The notes: a model not told the origin generated them from the sequence alone. A DNA stretch of 64,000 nt from Flavobacteriaceae bacterium (GCA_013214065.1 JABSPK010000015.1:1-64000); one strand, 5' to 3'. Numbered from the stretch's first letter, positions 9,364-19,205 are shown. Made by a program: numbers and translations.

Positions 9364-9783
9364 ATGTTACAGCCGAAAAGAACAAAGTTCCGTAAAGCCC
9401 AGAAAGGGCGGATGAAAGGAATCTCACAGCGAGGTCACCGGCTTTCAAATGGGATGTTCGGAATCAAGTCATTGGATTCGCATTTCATTACTGCAAGACA
9501 GATCGAAGCGGCGCGTATCGCTGCGACACGATATATGAAAAGGCAAGGTCAGCTTTGGATCAAGATTTTCCCGGACAAGCCCATCACCAAAAAACCTCTA
9601 GAGGTACGTATGGGTAAAGGTAAGGGGGCACCCGAATATTGGGTCGCCGTCGTCAAACCCGGAAGGATCATGTTCGAAGTAGCCGGTGTGCCCCACGATA
9701 TTGCCAAAGAGGCATTGCGATTGGCCGCACAGAAGTTGCCTGTCAAAACGAAATTTGTTGTAGCCAGGGACTACGCTGGATAA
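9364..9783 (+). CDS. rplP: 50S ribosomal protein L16
   Basis: Ribosomal protein L16, 139 residues, near the A-site tRNA elbow in the large subunit. [39 protein letters not shown] and [20 protein letters not shown] are diagnostic. It lies between rpsC (20 bp) and rpmC (11 bp) in the conserved S3-L16-L29-S17 order. Confidence 0.99.
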   Translation: MLQPKRTKFRKAQKGRMKGISQRGHRLSNGMFGIKSLDSHFITARQIEAARIAATRYMKRQGQLWIKIFPDKPITKKPLEVRMGKGKGAPEYWVAVVKPGRIMFEVAGVPHDIAKEALRLAAQKLPVKTKFVVARDYAG

Positions 9784-9794
9784 ACTGATACGAG

Positions 9795-9986
9795 ATGAAA
9801 CAAGCAGAAATTAAAGAACTATCGGTTGAAGAGCTTCAGCAGAAGTTGTCTGAACTCAAGAAAGAATACGCTGATTTGAAAATGGCTCATTCGGTGACGC
9901 CATTGGAAAATCCGATGCAGATAAAAAGAACAAGGAAGACGGTCGCACGATTGGCAACTGAGTTAACAAAAAGGGAATTACAATAA
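9795..9986 (+). CDS. rpmC: 50S ribosomal protein L29
   Basis: Ribosomal protein L29, 63 residues, a two-helix protein at the tunnel exit next to L23. The sequence [23 protein letters not shown] followed by [22 protein letters not shown] fits the family. It sits between rplP and rpsQ with short gaps. Confidence 0.97.
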   Translation: MKQAEIKELSVEELQQKLSELKKEYADLKMAHSVTPLENPMQIKRTRKTVARLATELTKRELQ

Positions 9987-9999
9987 CGGGTTCGGCCTT

Positions 10000-10263
10000 A
10001 TGGAAGAAAACACAAGAAATCTAAGAAAAGAAAGGGTAGGCGTTGTTACCAGCAACAAGATGGAAAAGTCCATTGTTGTTTCTGAGGTAAAACGTGTCAA
10101 GCACCCGATGTACGGAAAATTCGTTTTGAAGACCAAAAAGTACGTTGCCCATGATGAAAAGAATGACTGCAACGAAGGCGATACCGTAAGAATCATGGAA
10201 ACCCGACCATTGAGTAAGACAAAGTGCTGGAGGTTGGTCGAAATCCTAGAAAGAGCTAAATAA
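10000..10263 (+). CDS. rpsQ: 30S ribosomal protein S17
   Basis: Ribosomal protein S17, 87 residues, a small OB-fold protein that binds 16S rRNA early in assembly. [38 protein letters not shown] and the C-terminal [19 protein letters not shown] are characteristic. It starts 13 bp after rpmC and ends 2 bases before the rplN start. Confidence 0.98.
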   Translation: MEENTRNLRKERVGVVTSNKMEKSIVVSEVKRVKHPMYGKFVLKTKKYVAHDEKNDCNEGDTVRIMETRPLSKTKCWRLVEILERAK

Positions 10264-10265
10264 TT

Positions 10266-10634
10266 ATGTTACAGCAAGAATCTAGATTAAAGGTTGCGGA
10301 CAATACCGGTGCTAAAGAAGTACTGACCATCCGTGTCCTTGGCGGAACAAAAAGGAGGTATGCCTCCGTAGGTGACAAGATCGTCGTTACGGTTAAGGAA
10401 GCTACCCCGAACGGAACCATTAAAAAAGGAGCGGTCTCTACCGCTGTTGTGGTACGGACCAAGAAAGAAGTGAGAAGACCTGACGGTTCGTACATCAGGT
10501 TCGACGATAACGCATGTGTGCTTTTGAACCCAACGGGTGAGATGAGGGGTACGCGTGTATTCGGTCCGGTCGCAAGGGAATTGCGTGACCGACAGTTCAT
10601 GAAAATCGTTTCATTGGCCCCTGAGGTGCTGTAA
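10266..10634 (+). CDS. rplN: 50S ribosomal protein L14
   Basis: Ribosomal protein L14, 122 residues, which forms an intersubunit bridge and is the target of the silencing factor Rsf[40 protein letters not shown] and [13 protein letters not shown] are hallmarks. It marks the start of the classical spc order L14-L24-L5-S14-S8-L6, although no promoter or gap separates it from the S10 genes here. Confidence 0.99.
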   Translation: MLQQESRLKVADNTGAKEVLTIRVLGGTKRRYASVGDKIVVTVKEATPNGTIKKGAVSTAVVVRTKKEVRRPDGSYIRFDDNACVLLNPTGEMRGTRVFGPVARELRDRQFMKIVSLAPEVL

Positions 10635-10646
10635 AGAGATAGTAAG

Positions 10647-10961
10647 ATGGGAAAGTTGAAAATTAAAACAGGAGATACCGTAAGGGTGATTGCCGGAGAC
10701 CACAAAGGTTCCGAAGGCAAGGTCATGAGTGTCGACTTCGGTAAGAACAAAGCCATAGTCGAAGGCACCAACATCGTTAAGAAACACGAAAAGCCAAGTG
10801 CCCAGAACCCACAAGGAGGTATCGTTGAGAAAGAAGCACCGATCCATGTATCGAACCTTTCATTGATCGACGCCAAATCCGGGGAAGCGACCCGAGTAGG
10901 TTACGAAATGAGGGATGGCAAAAAAGTAAGGGTTTCTAAAAAATCCGGAGAAATTATTTAG
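10647..10961 (+). CDS. rplX: 50S ribosomal protein L24
   Basis: Ribosomal protein L24, 104 residues, an assembly initiator of the large subunit. The N-terminal KOW motif reads [20 protein letters not shown], followed by [17 protein letters not shown] and [15 protein letters not shown]. The stop codon is 2 bases before the rplE start. Confidence 0.98.
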   Translation: MGKLKIKTGDTVRVIAGDHKGSEGKVMSVDFGKNKAIVEGTNIVKKHEKPSAQNPQGGIVEKEAPIHVSNLSLIDAKSGEATRVGYEMRDGKKVRVSKKSGEII

Positions 10962-10963
10962 TC

Positions 10964-11515
10964 ATGAGTTACATTCCAAGATTAAAGCAAGAATATAGAG
11001 AGCGTGTGGTCAAGGCCCTTTCCGAAGAGTTTGGCTACCAGAATGTGATGCAGGTACCGAAGTTGCAGAAAATCGTCGTTAGCCGAGGTGTCGGCGCGGC
11101 CGTGGCCGATAAAAAACTGATCGACCATGCCGTAGATGAATTGACGATGATCACCGGTCAGAAGGCCGTTTCAACGGTTTCGAAGAAAGACGTTGCCGCG
11201 TTCAAACTCAGAAAGGGGATGCCCATTGGGGCCAAAGTAACCTTGAGGGGTGAGCGTATGTATGAGTTTTTGGATCGATTGATCACCACGGCATTGCCAA
11301 GGGTGCGTGATTTCCAAGGAGTTCGGGCCACAGGTTTCGACGGTAGGGGTAACTACAACCTAGGGGTGACCGAACAGATCATCTTTCCTGAGATCAATAT
11401 CGATAAGATCAACCGTATCAACGGTATGGATATCACCTTTGTCACCAGCGCCGCTACCGACAAAGAAGCAAAGTCATTGTTAACCGAACTAGGGGTACCC
11501 TTTAAAAAGAATTGA
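10964..11515 (+). CDS. rplE: 50S ribosomal protein L5
   Basis: Ribosomal protein L5, 183 residues, which binds 5S rRNA and contacts P-site tRNA. The family pattern [48 protein letters not shown] and [10 protein letters not shown] is complete. Its end is one base away from the rpsN start codon, implying coupled translation. Confidence 0.99.
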   Translation: MSYIPRLKQEYRERVVKALSEEFGYQNVMQVPKLQKIVVSRGVGAAVADKKLIDHAVDELTMITGQKAVSTVSKKDVAAFKLRKGMPIGAKVTLRGERMYEFLDRLITTALPRVRDFQGVRATGFDGRGNYNLGVTEQIIFPEINIDKINRINGMDITFVTSAATDKEAKSLLTELGVPFKKN

Positions 11516-11516
11516 T

Positions 11517-11786
11517 ATGGCCAAAGAATCTATGAAAGCCCGCGAACGCAAAAGGGCAAAAACGGTAGCCAAATATGCAGCAAAGCGCAAGGCCCTAAAA
11601 GAGGCCGGTGATTATGAAGCACTCCAGAAGTTGCCGAAGAACGCTTCACCGGTACGCATGCGCAACCGATGCAAGTTGACAGGAAGACCGAGAGGGTACA
11701 TGAGAAACTTCGGTATTTCAAGGGTGACCTTTAGGGAAATGGCCAACCAAGGATTGATCCCTGGTGTGAAAAAAGCAAGTTGGTAA
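11517..11786 (+). CDS. rpsN: 30S ribosomal protein S14 (zinc-free long form)
   Basis: Ribosomal protein S14, 89 residues, in the 30S head beside S10 and S19. This is the long form without a zinc ribbon: only one Cys is seen, in [20 protein letters not shown], instead of the CxxC pairs of the short form. [20 protein letters not shown] and [21 protein letters not shown] complete the pattern. Confidence 0.98.
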   Translation: MAKESMKARERKRAKTVAKYAAKRKALKEAGDYEALQKLPKNASPVRMRNRCKLTGRPRGYMRNFGISRVTFREMANQGLIPGVKKASW

Positions 11787-11811
11787 ACTAGAATAAAAGA
11801 AAGTAGAGAAG

Positions 11812-12210
11812 ATGCTAACAGATCCAATATCAGATTATTTGACCAGAATCAGAAATGCCAGTAGGGCCGGTCACCGTGTGGTCGACATTCCTGCTTCGAA
11901 CCTGAAAAGGGAGATGACCAAGATCCTTTTCGATCAGGGGTATATTTTGAGCTATAAGTTCGAAGATGATTCGGTACAGGGCAATATCAAGATTGCATTG
12001 AAGTACGATAAGTTTACCAAAGAACCAGTCATCAAGAAATTGCAGCGGGTCAGTAAGCCCGGGCTACGTAAGTATACCGGATCAGGAGAATTGCCAAGGG
12101 TGTTGAACGGATTGGGTATCGCCATCGTTTCAACCTCCCACGGGGTAATGACCAGCAAGCAGGCTAAAGCCGAAAATGTAGGTGGTGAAGTACTTTGCTA
12201 CGTATATTAA
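11812..12210 (+). CDS. rpsH: 30S ribosomal protein S8
   Basis: Ribosomal protein S8, 132 residues, a central 16S rRNA binder that represses the spc operon in E. coli. DPISDYLTRIRNASRAGHR and the C-terminal GLGIAIVSTSHGVMTSKQA with GGEVLCYVY identify it. It lies between rpsN (25 bp) and rplF (21 bp). Confidence 0.99.
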   Translation: MLTDPISDYLTRIRNASRAGHRVVDIPASNLKREMTKILFDQGYILSYKFEDDSVQGNIKIALKYDKFTKEPVIKKLQRVSKPGLRKYTGSGELPRVLNGLGIAIVSTSHGVMTSKQAKAENVGGEVLCYVY

Positions 12211-12231
12211 TCAATAAGAAAGAATAAGGAA

Positions 12232-12774
12232 ATGTCAAGAATAGGTAATAATCCGATCGCGATTCCAGAAGGGGTGACCGTTGATATCAATGATGGTCTA
12301 GTCACCGTGAAGGGCAAATTGGGTGAACTTTCACAAGATTTCGCCGGTGTCGAGGTAAAATTGGAAGACGGTAACTTGGTCGTTGCCAGAAATTCAGAAT
12401 CAAAAGACCACAAAGCCAAGCACGGGTTGTACCGCGCACTTTTCAGCAATATGGTCGATGGGGTTACCAAAGGATGGACCAAGGAGTTGGAATTGGTAGG
12501 TGTCGGTTACCGTGCGAGCAACCAAGGACAGAAATTGGATTTGGCCTTGGGCTTTTCACACAACATCGTGATGGATATCGCCCCTGAGGTCAAAATCGAG
12601 ACCACTTCCGAAAAAGGAAAGAACCCGATCGTGAAATTGACATCACACGACAAACAATTGGTCGGTCAGGTCGCTGCCAAGATCAGGGCCTTCCGCAAGC
12701 CGGAACCTTACAAAGGGAAAGGGATCAGGTTCGTCGGGGAACAAATCAGAAGGAAAGCAGGTAAATCAGCTTAA
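12232..12774 (+). CDS. rplF: 50S ribosomal protein L6
   Basis: Ribosomal protein L6, 180 residues, with two homologous domains near the factor-binding site. MSRIGNNPIAIPEGVTVDI, HGLYRALFSNMVDGVTKGW, LELVGVGYRA and the C-terminal PEPYKGKGIRFVGEQIRRK are all diagnostic. Confidence 0.99.
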   Translation: MSRIGNNPIAIPEGVTVDINDGLVTVKGKLGELSQDFAGVEVKLEDGNLVVARNSESKDHKAKHGLYRALFSNMVDGVTKGWTKELELVGVGYRASNQGQKLDLALGFSHNIVMDIAPEVKIETTSEKGKNPIVKLTSHDKQLVGQVAAKIRAFRKPEPYKGKGIRFVGEQIRRKAGKSA

Positions 12775-12786
12775 TAATAAAGTATT

Positions 12787-13140
12787 ATGGGATTGTCCAA
12801 AACCGATAGAAGATTACGAATCCGAAGAAGAATACGAAAGGTATCCTTCGGTACTGCCGAAAGACCCCGTTTGTCGGTTTTTCGTAGCAATAAAGAAATT
12901 TATGCCCAATTGATCGATGATAACAACGGCAAGACATTGGCCGCTGCATCATCTCGTGACAAGGGCGTTGAAGTGAAAGGGACCAAAACCGAAGTCGCCA
13001 CAGCGGTAGGTAAGGCCATCGCCGAGAAAGCGTTGAAAGCCGGAATCGAGACCGTAGCGTTCGATAGGGGAGGTAACCTTTATCACGGACGAGTTAAAGC
13101 ATTGGCCGATGGTGCCAGGGAAGGCGGATTAAAATTCTAG
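12787..13140 (+). CDS. rplR: 50S ribosomal protein L18
   Basis: Ribosomal protein L18, 117 residues, which binds 5S rRNA with L5. [38 protein letters not shown] and [20 protein letters not shown] are characteristic. It follows rplF by 12 bp and precedes rpsE by 6 bp. Confidence 0.99.
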   Translation: MGLSKTDRRLRIRRRIRKVSFGTAERPRLSVFRSNKEIYAQLIDDNNGKTLAAASSRDKGVEVKGTKTEVATAVGKAIAEKALKAGIETVAFDRGGNLYHGRVKALADGAREGGLKF

Positions 13141-13146
13141 ATCAAT

Positions 13147-13671
13147 ATGTACCAGAAATACAAAAATGTAGAAATCGTTAAGCCAGGTGGTCTAGAGTTG
13201 AAAGACCGACTTGTCGGAGTACAACGGGTAACCAAGGTGACCAAAGGGGGTAGGGCCTTCGGATTTTCAGCCATCGTAGTCGTTGGTGACGAAAACGGAG
13301 TGGTCGGCCACGGATTGGGTAAGTCGAAAGAAGTCGCAACGGCCATCGCCAAAGCGATCGAAGACGCTAAAAAGAACTTGGTCCGTATCCCATTGAACAA
13401 AGGTACCTTGCCACACGAGCAGAAAGGCAAGTATGGAGGTGCAAGGGTGTTTATCAAGCCCGCTTCACAGGGTACCGGGGTTATCGCCGGTGGTGCCGTT
13501 CGCGCCGTCTTGGAAGCCGTTGGTATTCACGACGTTCTTTCAAAATCACAAGGTTCTTCGAACCCGCACAATGTGGTAAAGGCAACATTCGATGCCCTAT
13601 TGCAGTTGCGCGACGCCGGAACCGTGGCAAAGCAACGTGGAGTTAGTTTGGAAAAAGTCTTTAAAGGATAA
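13147..13671 (+). CDS. rpsE: 30S ribosomal protein S5
   Basis: Ribosomal protein S5, 174 residues, at the mRNA entry site, involved in accuracy and the target region of spectinomycin. The loop [20 protein letters not shown] is intact, and the C-terminal domain shows [20 protein letters not shown] with [13 protein letters not shown]. It lies immediately before rpmD. Confidence 0.99.
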   Translation: MYQKYKNVEIVKPGGLELKDRLVGVQRVTKVTKGGRAFGFSAIVVVGDENGVVGHGLGKSKEVATAIAKAIEDAKKNLVRIPLNKGTLPHEQKGKYGGARVFIKPASQGTGVIAGGAVRAVLEAVGIHDVLSKSQGSSNPHNVVKATFDALLQLRDAGTVAKQRGVSLEKVFKG

Positions 13672-13676
13672 ACTTG

Positions 13677-13856
13677 ATGGCAAAGATTAAGGTAAAGCAA
13701 TTGAAGAGTGCGATTAAAAGACCGCAAAACCAAAAGCGGACTTTGGAAGCATTGGGTTTGAGGAAGATCGGTCAGGTCGTAGAGCACGACGCGACTCCTA
13801 ACATCCTTGGAATGATAAAAAAAGTTGAACACTTGGTTTCCACTGAGGAAGCTTAA
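13677..13856 (+). CDS. rpmD: 50S ribosomal protein L30
   Basis: Ribosomal protein L30, 59 residues. KIKVKQLKSAIKRPQNQKRT followed by LEALGLRKIGQVVEHDATP matches the family. The ATG at 13677 is preferred over a TTG one codon earlier. It lies 5 bases after rpsE and 14 bp before rplO. This gene is variable in presence among bacteria and is kept here. Confidence 0.98.
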   Translation: MAKIKVKQLKSAIKRPQNQKRTLEALGLRKIGQVVEHDATPNILGMIKKVEHLVSTEEA

Positions 13857-13870
13857 ACGAAGGCAAAGGA

Positions 13871-14323
13871 ATGGACTTAAGTAATTTAAAACCAGCAGAA
13901 GGATCGGTAAACCGTGCCGGAAAACGCTTGGGAAGAGGCCAAGGTTCCGGAAAAGGAGGTACTGCCGCTCGTGGCCATAAAGGTGCGAAATCAAGATCTG
14001 GTTATTCAAAGAAAATCGGTTTTGAAGGGGGTCAAATGCCACTTCAACGACGTGTTCCGAAGTTCGGCTTCAAGAACATCAACCGCAAAGAATACCAAGG
14101 TATCAACCTAGACAAGCTACAGGCCTTGGTCGATAGCAAAGCCATCAAAGGTGAAGTGACCTTTGAGAACATGGTAGCGCTACGATTGGTCGGTAAGAAC
14201 GAATTGGTGAAGATTTTGGGCGGAGGCGAATTGAAGGCCAAGCTCAAGGTTTCAGCCCATAAATTCAGTGCTTCGGCAAAAGCGGCCATCGAGGCTGCCG
14301 GTGGTGAGGCCATAAGTTTGTAA
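13871..14323 (+). CDS. rplO: 50S ribosomal protein L15
   Basis: Ribosomal protein L15, 150 residues, a late-assembly protein with a long basic N-terminal extension. MDLSNLKPAEGSVNRAGKRL, GRGQGSGKGGTAARGHKGAK and the C-terminal SAHKFSASAKAAIEAAGG fit. It directly precedes secY (10 bp), the conserved L15-SecY neighbour pair. Confidence 0.99.
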   Translation: MDLSNLKPAEGSVNRAGKRLGRGQGSGKGGTAARGHKGAKSRSGYSKKIGFEGGQMPLQRRVPKFGFKNINRKEYQGINLDKLQALVDSKAIKGEVTFENMVALRLVGKNELVKILGGGELKAKLKVSAHKFSASAKAAIEAAGGEAISL

Positions 14324-14333
14324 GCGTACGATT

Positions 14334-15677
14334 ATGAAGAAATTTATTGAGACCATATCGAATATCTGGAAAATCGAAGAGCTGAGAAGACGTATACTGA
14401 TTACGCTCAGCTTGCTCTTGGTGTACCGTTTCGGTGCCCAAGTGGTACTTCCAGGAATCGATACTTCTCAATTGGCTGAATTGAGCGCCAATGCCGGAGA
14501 CGGTATTTTGGGTATTTTGAACGCATTTACGGGAGGGGCTTTTGCCAATGCTTCCGTATTCGCATTGGGGATCATGCCCTATATCTCAGCTTCCATCGTG
14601 GTGCAATTGATGAGCATTGCGATTCCGTACTTGCAGAAATTGGACAAGGAAGGCGAGAGTGGTCGTAAGACCAAAAACCAGATTACCCGTTGGTTGACCA
14701 TCGCGATCTGTATCGTACAGGCCCCGGCCTATCTATACGGATTGGAGGCATTGGGTGTGCCATCGTCAGCGTTCATTTTAGGAAAAGGACTCGATTTCAT
14801 CGTTCCTTCCGTGATCATATTGGTGACCGGTTGTGTCTTTGCCATGTGGTTAGGGGAGAAGATCACCGACAAGGGGATCGGAAACGGGATTTCGTTATTG
14901 ATCATGATCGGGATCATCGCGACCATGCCACAATCGTTCGTTCAGGAGTTCATCTCACGTACCACCAACAATACCGGTGGGTTGATGTTCATGTTGATCG
15001 AATTGATCATTTGGTTCTTGGTCATCTTGGCCAGTGTATTGTTGGTCATGGCGATCCGTCAGATTCCTGTACAATACGCACGTAGAAGTGCTTCCGGTGG
15101 GTATGAGAAAAACGTAATGGGTTCAAGACAGTATATTCCTTTGAAACTGAACGCTTCAGGGGTTATGCCGATTATTTTCGCCCAGGCGATCATGTTCGCC
15201 CCGAGTTTGATCGGAAGGACCTTCAACAATACCGCTGTAGGTCAATGGATGGAAGTGCAGTTCGCCGATATCTTCGGTCTTGCGTACAACATCCTCTTTG
15301 GGGTCTTGATCATCATATTTACCTACTTCTATACGGCCATCACCGTTCCTACGAACAAAATGGCCGATGATTTGAAACGAAGTGGAGGGTTTATCCCGGG
15401 TATCCGCCCAGGGAAGGAAACCGGCGATTATTTGGACAAGATTATGTCATTGATCACTTTTCCCGGATCGGTATTTTTGGCCTTGTTGGCCGTATTGCCG
15501 GCCGTCGTGGTCAAATTGATGGATGTTCAGGCCGGATGGGCGCTATTTTACGGAGGAACATCATTGCTGATTATGGTCGGTGTCGCCATCGATACCGTGC
15601 AGCAGGTGAACTCCTACCTATTGAACAGACATTACGACGGTTTGATGAAGACCGGTAAAAATAGAAAAGTAGCATAA
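14334..15677 (+). CDS. secY: protein translocase subunit SecY
   Basis: SecY, 447 residues, the channel of the Sec translocon in the inner membrane, working with SecE, SecG and SecA. About ten transmembrane segments can be traced. The amphipathic N terminus contains IWKIEELRRRILITL, the plug region is near GILGILNAFTGGAFANASVF, and the cytoplasmic loops carry FIPGIRPGKETGDYL before transmembrane segment 9. The C-terminal NSYLLNRHYDGLMKTGK is typical. infA begins 3 bases after its stop, so it is translated with the ribosomal genes. Confidence 0.99.
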   Translation: MKKFIETISNIWKIEELRRRILITLSLLLVYRFGAQVVLPGIDTSQLAELSANAGDGILGILNAFTGGAFANASVFALGIMPYISASIVVQLMSIAIPYLQKLDKEGESGRKTKNQITRWLTIAICIVQAPAYLYGLEALGVPSSAFILGKGLDFIVPSVIILVTGCVFAMWLGEKITDKGIGNGISLLIMIGIIATMPQSFVQEFISRTTNNTGGLMFMLIELIIWFLVILASVLLVMAIRQIPVQYARRSASGGYEKNVMGSRQYIPLKLNASGVMPIIFAQAIMFAPSLIGRTFNNTAVGQWMEVQFADIFGLAYNILFGVLIIIFTYFYTAITVPTNKMADDLKRSGGFIPGIRPGKETGDYLDKIMSLITFPGSVFLALLAVLPAVVVKLMDVQAGWALFYGGTSLLIMVGVAIDTVQQVNSYLLNRHYDGLMKTGKNRKVA

Positions 15678-15680
15678 GTT

Positions 15681-15896
15681 ATGGCGAAGCAACCGGCGAT
15701 AGAACAAGATGGTACGATTATCGAAGCATTGTCGAACGCTATGTTTCGTGTTGAGCTTGAAAACGGCCATATCGTAACGGCTCATATTTCAGGAAAGATG
15801 CGTATGCACTATATCAAGCTTTTGCCCGGAGATAAGGTGAAGCTTGAGATGAGTCCATATGATTTGACTAAAGCAAGAATTACATATAGATATTAA
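15681..15896 (+). CDS. infA: translation initiation factor IF-1
   Basis: IF-1, 71 residues, an OB-fold protein that occupies the A site during initiation. The sequence [40 protein letters not shown] and [14 protein letters not shown] matches the family along its full length. It lies between secY and rpmJ, the standard position. Confidence 0.99.
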   Translation: MAKQPAIEQDGTIIEALSNAMFRVELENGHIVTAHISGKMRMHYIKLLPGDKVKLEMSPYDLTKARITYRY

Positions 15897-15905
15897 GAGA
15901 TAACG

Positions 15906-16022
15906 ATGAAGGTAAGGGCATCAATTAAGAAAAGAAGTGCAGACTGCAAGATCGTTCGCCGAAAAGGCAGATTGTACGTGATCAACAAGAAGAATCCTAG
16001 ATTTAAACAAAGACAAGGGTAA
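15906..16022 (+). CDS. rpmJ: 50S ribosomal protein L36 (zinc-free form)
   Basis: Ribosomal protein L36, 38 residues, the smallest ribosomal protein. It starts [20 protein letters not shown] and ends NPRFKQRQG. The zinc ribbon (Cys-Cys-Cys-His) is reduced to one Cys at position 14, so this is the zinc-independent version. It sits 9 bases after infA and 2 bases before rpsM, exactly where L36 is expected. Confidence 0.98.
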   Translation: MKVRASIKKRSADCKIVRRKGRLYVINKKNPRFKQRQG

Positions 16023-16024
16023 TT

Positions 16025-16399
16025 ATGGCAAGAATCGCAGGTGTAGACATTCCAAAACAGAAGCGTGGCGTAATTTCGCTCACCTATATCTACGGAATTG
16101 GAAAAAGCCGTGCCAAGGAGATCTTGGAGAAAGCTGGCGTAAGTGAAGAAACCAAGGTTTCTGATTGGAACGATGATGAGATCGGTAAGATCCGTGAGGC
16201 GGTATCCGCTTTCACCATCGAAGGGGAATTGCGCTCTGAAACCCAATTGAACATCAAGCGTTTGATGGACATCGGTTGTTACAGGGGTATCCGCCACCGT
16301 TCAGGTCTTCCGTTAAGGGGCCAACGTACCAAGAACAACTCACGTACAAGAAAAGGAAAACGTAAAACAGTTGCCAACAAGAAGAAGGCGACTAAATAA
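16025..16399 (+). CDS. rpsM: 30S ribosomal protein S13
   Basis: Ribosomal protein S13, 124 residues, in the 30S head contacting tRNA and forming bridges to L5. [38 protein letters not shown] and the C-terminal [20 protein letters not shown] are characteristic. First gene of the alpha-type order S13-S11-S4-alpha-L17. Confidence 0.99.
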   Translation: MARIAGVDIPKQKRGVISLTYIYGIGKSRAKEILEKAGVSEETKVSDWNDDEIGKIREAVSAFTIEGELRSETQLNIKRLMDIGCYRGIRHRSGLPLRGQRTKNNSRTRKGKRKTVANKKKATK

Positions 16400-16411
16400 T
16401 AGATAGGGTAG

Positions 16412-16804
16412 ATGGCAAAGGCAGGTACTAAAACTACTAAGAAAAGAAAAGTAATCGTTGATTCTACGGGCGAGGCGCACATCGTGGCTTCGTTCAACAA
16501 CATTATCATTTCCTTGACCAACAAAAAGGGCGATGTGATCTCATGGTCCTCAGCTGGTAAAATGGGATTCCGTGGTTCGAAAAAGAACACACCTTACGCC
16601 GCTCAAGTCGCTGCTGAGGATTGTTCCAAAGTAGCCCACGAAGCCGGTTTGCGTAAAGTCAAGGTGTATGTCAAAGGACCCGGTAACGGAAGGGAATCAG
16701 CAATCCGAACCATCCACAATGCAGGCATCGAGGTAACCGAGATCATCGACGTTACCCCACTACCGCACAACGGATGCAGACCCCCTAAAAGAAGAAGAGT
16801 TTAA
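16412..16804 (+). CDS. rpsK: 30S ribosomal protein S11
   Basis: Ribosomal protein S11, 130 residues, on the 30S platform. [40 protein letters not shown] and the C-terminal [18 protein letters not shown] are diagnostic. It is followed by a 106-bp gap before rpsD that can form several hairpins. Confidence 0.99.
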   Translation: MAKAGTKTTKKRKVIVDSTGEAHIVASFNNIIISLTNKKGDVISWSSAGKMGFRGSKKNTPYAAQVAAEDCSKVAHEAGLRKVKVYVKGPGNGRESAIRTIHNAGIEVTEIIDVTPLPHNGCRPPKRRRV

Positions 16805-16816
16805 TTAATTCAATAC

Positions 16817-16897
16817 GGTCCGCCCATGGCGGATCTTCACACAAAGGTGCACTGACGGTTATCGAAGGATCAGCCTTAATTCATAATCGCACCTTGT
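16817..16897 (+). promoter_or_regulatory. candidate S4 (rpsD) leader RNA
   Basis: The gap before rpsD holds two clear structures. GGTCCGCC (16817-16824) pairs with GGCGGATC (16828-16835) around a three-base loop: eight pairs with one G-U. Downstream, ACAAAGGTGC (16841-16850) pairs with GCACCTTGT (16889-16897) with one bulge, closing an inner AAGG/CCTT hairpin (16865-16877). S4 is the autoregulator of its operon in E. coli and Bacillus, so an S4-binding leader is a reasonable reading. There is no T-run, so control would be of translation rather than termination. Confidence 0.55.
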
Positions 16898-16910
16898 AAA
16901 CAACTAGAAG

Positions 16911-17516
16911 ATGGCAAGATATACAGGACCAAAAACAAAAATCGCCCGTAAATTCGGTGAAGCGATTTTCGGAGACGACAAGTCATTCGAGAAAAAAAGT
17001 TACCCTCCAGGTCAGCACGGGAACAACCGTCGACGTGGAAAGAAATCTGAGTACGCGATCCAATTGCAAGAAAAGCAGAAAGCGAAGTATACCTACGGTA
17101 TCCTTGAGCGCCAGTTCCGTAACCTATTTACCGAGGCCAAGCGCCGTGAAGGGGTTACCGGTGAGGTATTGTTGCAATTGTGTGAGTCACGATTGGACAA
17201 TGTCGTCTTCCGAATGGGTATCGCCCCATCGCGAAGGGGTGCACGCCAATTGGTATCGCACCGTCACATCACCGTCAACGGTAATGTGGTGAACATTCCT
17301 TCGTACTCCCTACGCGCCGGTGATGTCGTCGGTGTCCGTGAAAAATCAAAATCCGTCCAAGCCATCAACGATTCATTGGCCAATAACAGCAGTGTCTATG
17401 AGTGGATCACTTGGAACGGTGACAAAAAAGAAGGTACCTATGTATCGGTACCCGAAAGACTCCAGATTCCTGAGAATATCAAGGAACAACTAATCGTCGA
17501 GTTATACTCTAAATAA
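16911..17516 (+). CDS. rpsD: 30S ribosomal protein S4
   Basis: Ribosomal protein S4, 201 residues, a primary 16S rRNA binder important for accuracy and, in other bacteria, for repression of its own operon. [20 protein letters not shown], the basic [20 protein letters not shown] and the S4 RNA-binding domain with [20 protein letters not shown] and [12 protein letters not shown] are present. There is no zinc-binding Cys motif in the N terminus. It is preceded by the only sizeable leader in the alpha part of the cluster. Confidence 0.99.
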   Translation: MARYTGPKTKIARKFGEAIFGDDKSFEKKSYPPGQHGNNRRRGKKSEYAIQLQEKQKAKYTYGILERQFRNLFTEAKRREGVTGEVLLQLCESRLDNVVFRMGIAPSRRGARQLVSHRHITVNGNVVNIPSYSLRAGDVVGVREKSKSVQAINDSLANNSSVYEWITWNGDKKEGTYVSVPERLQIPENIKEQLIVELYSK

Positions 17517-17533
17517 ACAATAAGGATCCTATT

Positions 17534-18526
17534 ATGGCATTACTTAATTTTCAGAAGCCCGATAAAGTTATAATGATTGACTCAACAGATTTCGAAGGGA
17601 AATTTGAATTTCGCCCTTTGGAACCTGGTTATGGCTTGACTGTGGGCAATGCATTGCGAAGGGTATTACTTTCCTCATTGGAAGGATTCGCGATCACCTC
17701 GGTTCGAATCGATGGGGTTGACCATGAGTTTTCGGTCATTCCTGGTGTTGTTGAAGATGTTACCGAGATGATCTTGAACCTCAAGCAGGTTCGTTTCAAA
17801 AGACAGATCGATGACGTCGAAAGTGAGACGGTATCGGTTTCGGTTAGCGGTAAGGATCAATTGACCGCAGGTGATTTTCAAAAATTCATTTCAGGGTACC
17901 AAGTTTTGAACCCTGACCTGGTCATCTGTAATATGGATGCCAACGTGGTCATCAACCTTGAGATCATCATCGAAAAAGGACGTGGTTACGTTCCTGCCGA
18001 AGAGAACAAAAAATCGAATGCCCCATTGGGTAGCATCGCTGTCGACTCGGTATACACCCCGGTCAAAAACGTAAAGTACAGCATCGAGAACTTTAGGGTA
18101 GAGCAAAAGACCGATTATGAAAAATTGGTTTTCGAGATCGTTACTGACGGTTCCATCCATCCGAAAGATGCCTTGACCGAAGCTGCAAAGGTGTTGATCC
18201 ACCACTTCATGTTGTTCTCTGACGAGCGCATCACTTTGGAGGCCGATGAGATCGCACAGACCGAGACCTATGACGAAGAATCATTGCACATGCGCCAACT
18301 GTTGAAGACCAAATTGGTCGATATGGATTTGTCTGTACGTGCTTTGAACTGTTTGAAGGCCGCTGAAGTCGATACCTTGGGAGACCTTGTTTCGTTCAAC
18401 AAGAACGATTTGATGAAATTCAGGAACTTCGGTAAAAAATCATTGACCGAGTTGGAAGAATTGGTGATCAACAAAGGATTGCAGTTCGGAATGGATTTGA
18501 CCAAATACAAATTGGATAAAGATTAA
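17534..18526 (+). CDS. rpoA: DNA-directed RNA polymerase subunit alpha
   Basis: RNA polymerase alpha, 330 residues. The N-terminal dimerisation domain contains [20 protein letters not shown] and [21 protein letters not shown] linker leads to the C-terminal domain (about residues 250-320), with [20 protein letters not shown]-type helix-hairpin-helix sequence and [17 protein letters not shown]. Length and order are normal for the family. It sits between rpsD (17 bp) and rplQ (61 bp) as usual. Confidence 0.99.
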   Translation: MALLNFQKPDKVIMIDSTDFEGKFEFRPLEPGYGLTVGNALRRVLLSSLEGFAITSVRIDGVDHEFSVIPGVVEDVTEMILNLKQVRFKRQIDDVESETVSVSVSGKDQLTAGDFQKFISGYQVLNPDLVICNMDANVVINLEIIIEKGRGYVPAEENKKSNAPLGSIAVDSVYTPVKNVKYSIENFRVEQKTDYEKLVFEIVTDGSIHPKDALTEAAKVLIHHFMLFSDERITLEADEIAQTETYDEESLHMRQLLKTKLVDMDLSVRALNCLKAAEVDTLGDLVSFNKNDLMKFRNFGKKSLTELEELVINKGLQFGMDLTKYKLDKD

Positions 18527-18587
18527 TCAATCATAATTTGCTCCCTCTTCATTAGGGGTATGGTAGCAAGATGGTAAGTATATAACA

Positions 18588-19085
18588 ATGAGACACGGAA
18601 AGAAATTTAACCATTTAGGCCGGACCGCGGCACACAGAAAGGCAATGTTGGCCAATATGGCCTGTTCGTTGATCGAGCACAAAAGAATCAATACCACTGT
18701 GGCCAAGGCCAAGGCCTTGAAGCAGTTCGTAGAACCGTTGATCACCCGTTCGAAAGTCGACAATAACCAAACGACCGAGAAAGGGATGCACAACAGAAGG
18801 ATCGTTTTCAGTAGCCTTCGCAACAAGCATGCGATTACCGAATTGTTCGGTACCGTTGCCGAAAAGGTGGGGGATCGCCCAGGAGGGTATACCCGTATCA
18901 TCAAATTGGGGAACCGATTGGGGGATAACGCCGATATGGCCATGATCGAGTTGGTAGATTTCAATGAAACCTACAACGCGGGCAAACCGAAGAAGAAATC
19001 GACCCGAAGAAGTCGTCGAGGAGGTGCCAAGAAAGTCGAGGCTGCACCGGTCGCTGAAACAACAACTGATGATTCTGAAGAATAA
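18588..19085 (+). CDS. rplQ: 50S ribosomal protein L17 with acidic C-terminal tail
   Basis: Ribosomal protein L17, 165 residues. The core [38 protein letters not shown] and [20 protein letters not shown] is standard. Compared with the roughly 120-residue enterobacterial protein it carries a C-terminal extension: a basic stretch ([20 protein letters not shown]) and an acidic end (TTTDDSEE). Such tails are common in Bacteroidota. Last gene of the cluster; a strong terminator lies 26 bases after the stop. Confidence 0.99.
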   Translation: MRHGKKFNHLGRTAAHRKAMLANMACSLIEHKRINTTVAKAKALKQFVEPLITRSKVDNNQTTEKGMHNRRIVFSSLRNKHAITELFGTVAEKVGDRPGGYTRIIKLGNRLGDNADMAMIELVDFNETYNAGKPKKKSTRRSRRGGAKKVEAAPVAETTTDDSEE

Positions 19086-19110
19086 GATGTTGATTATTAG
19101 TTAAAAATAG

Positions 19111-19143
19111 AAAAAAGGATACGCTGAAACGTATCCTTTTTTT
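19111..19143. terminator. bidirectional intrinsic terminator ending the ribosomal cluster
   Basis: AAAAAAGGATACG (19111-19123) pairs perfectly with CGTATCCTTTTTT (19130-19142) around a six-base loop, ending in a run of seven T. The A-rich left arm makes it work in both directions. Confidence 0.95.
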
Positions 19144-19205
19144 ATGTTCTTTTGTGAAATTTTATGCGCTAAATAGCGATAATCTAGAATACCAAAAAAT
19201 CGTTG

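Noticed and set aside
2064-19085. Many long open frames antisense to or out of frame with the ribosomal protein genes
   Set aside because: They overlap strongly conserved genes throughout and have no family features. They follow from codon bias in the true frames.
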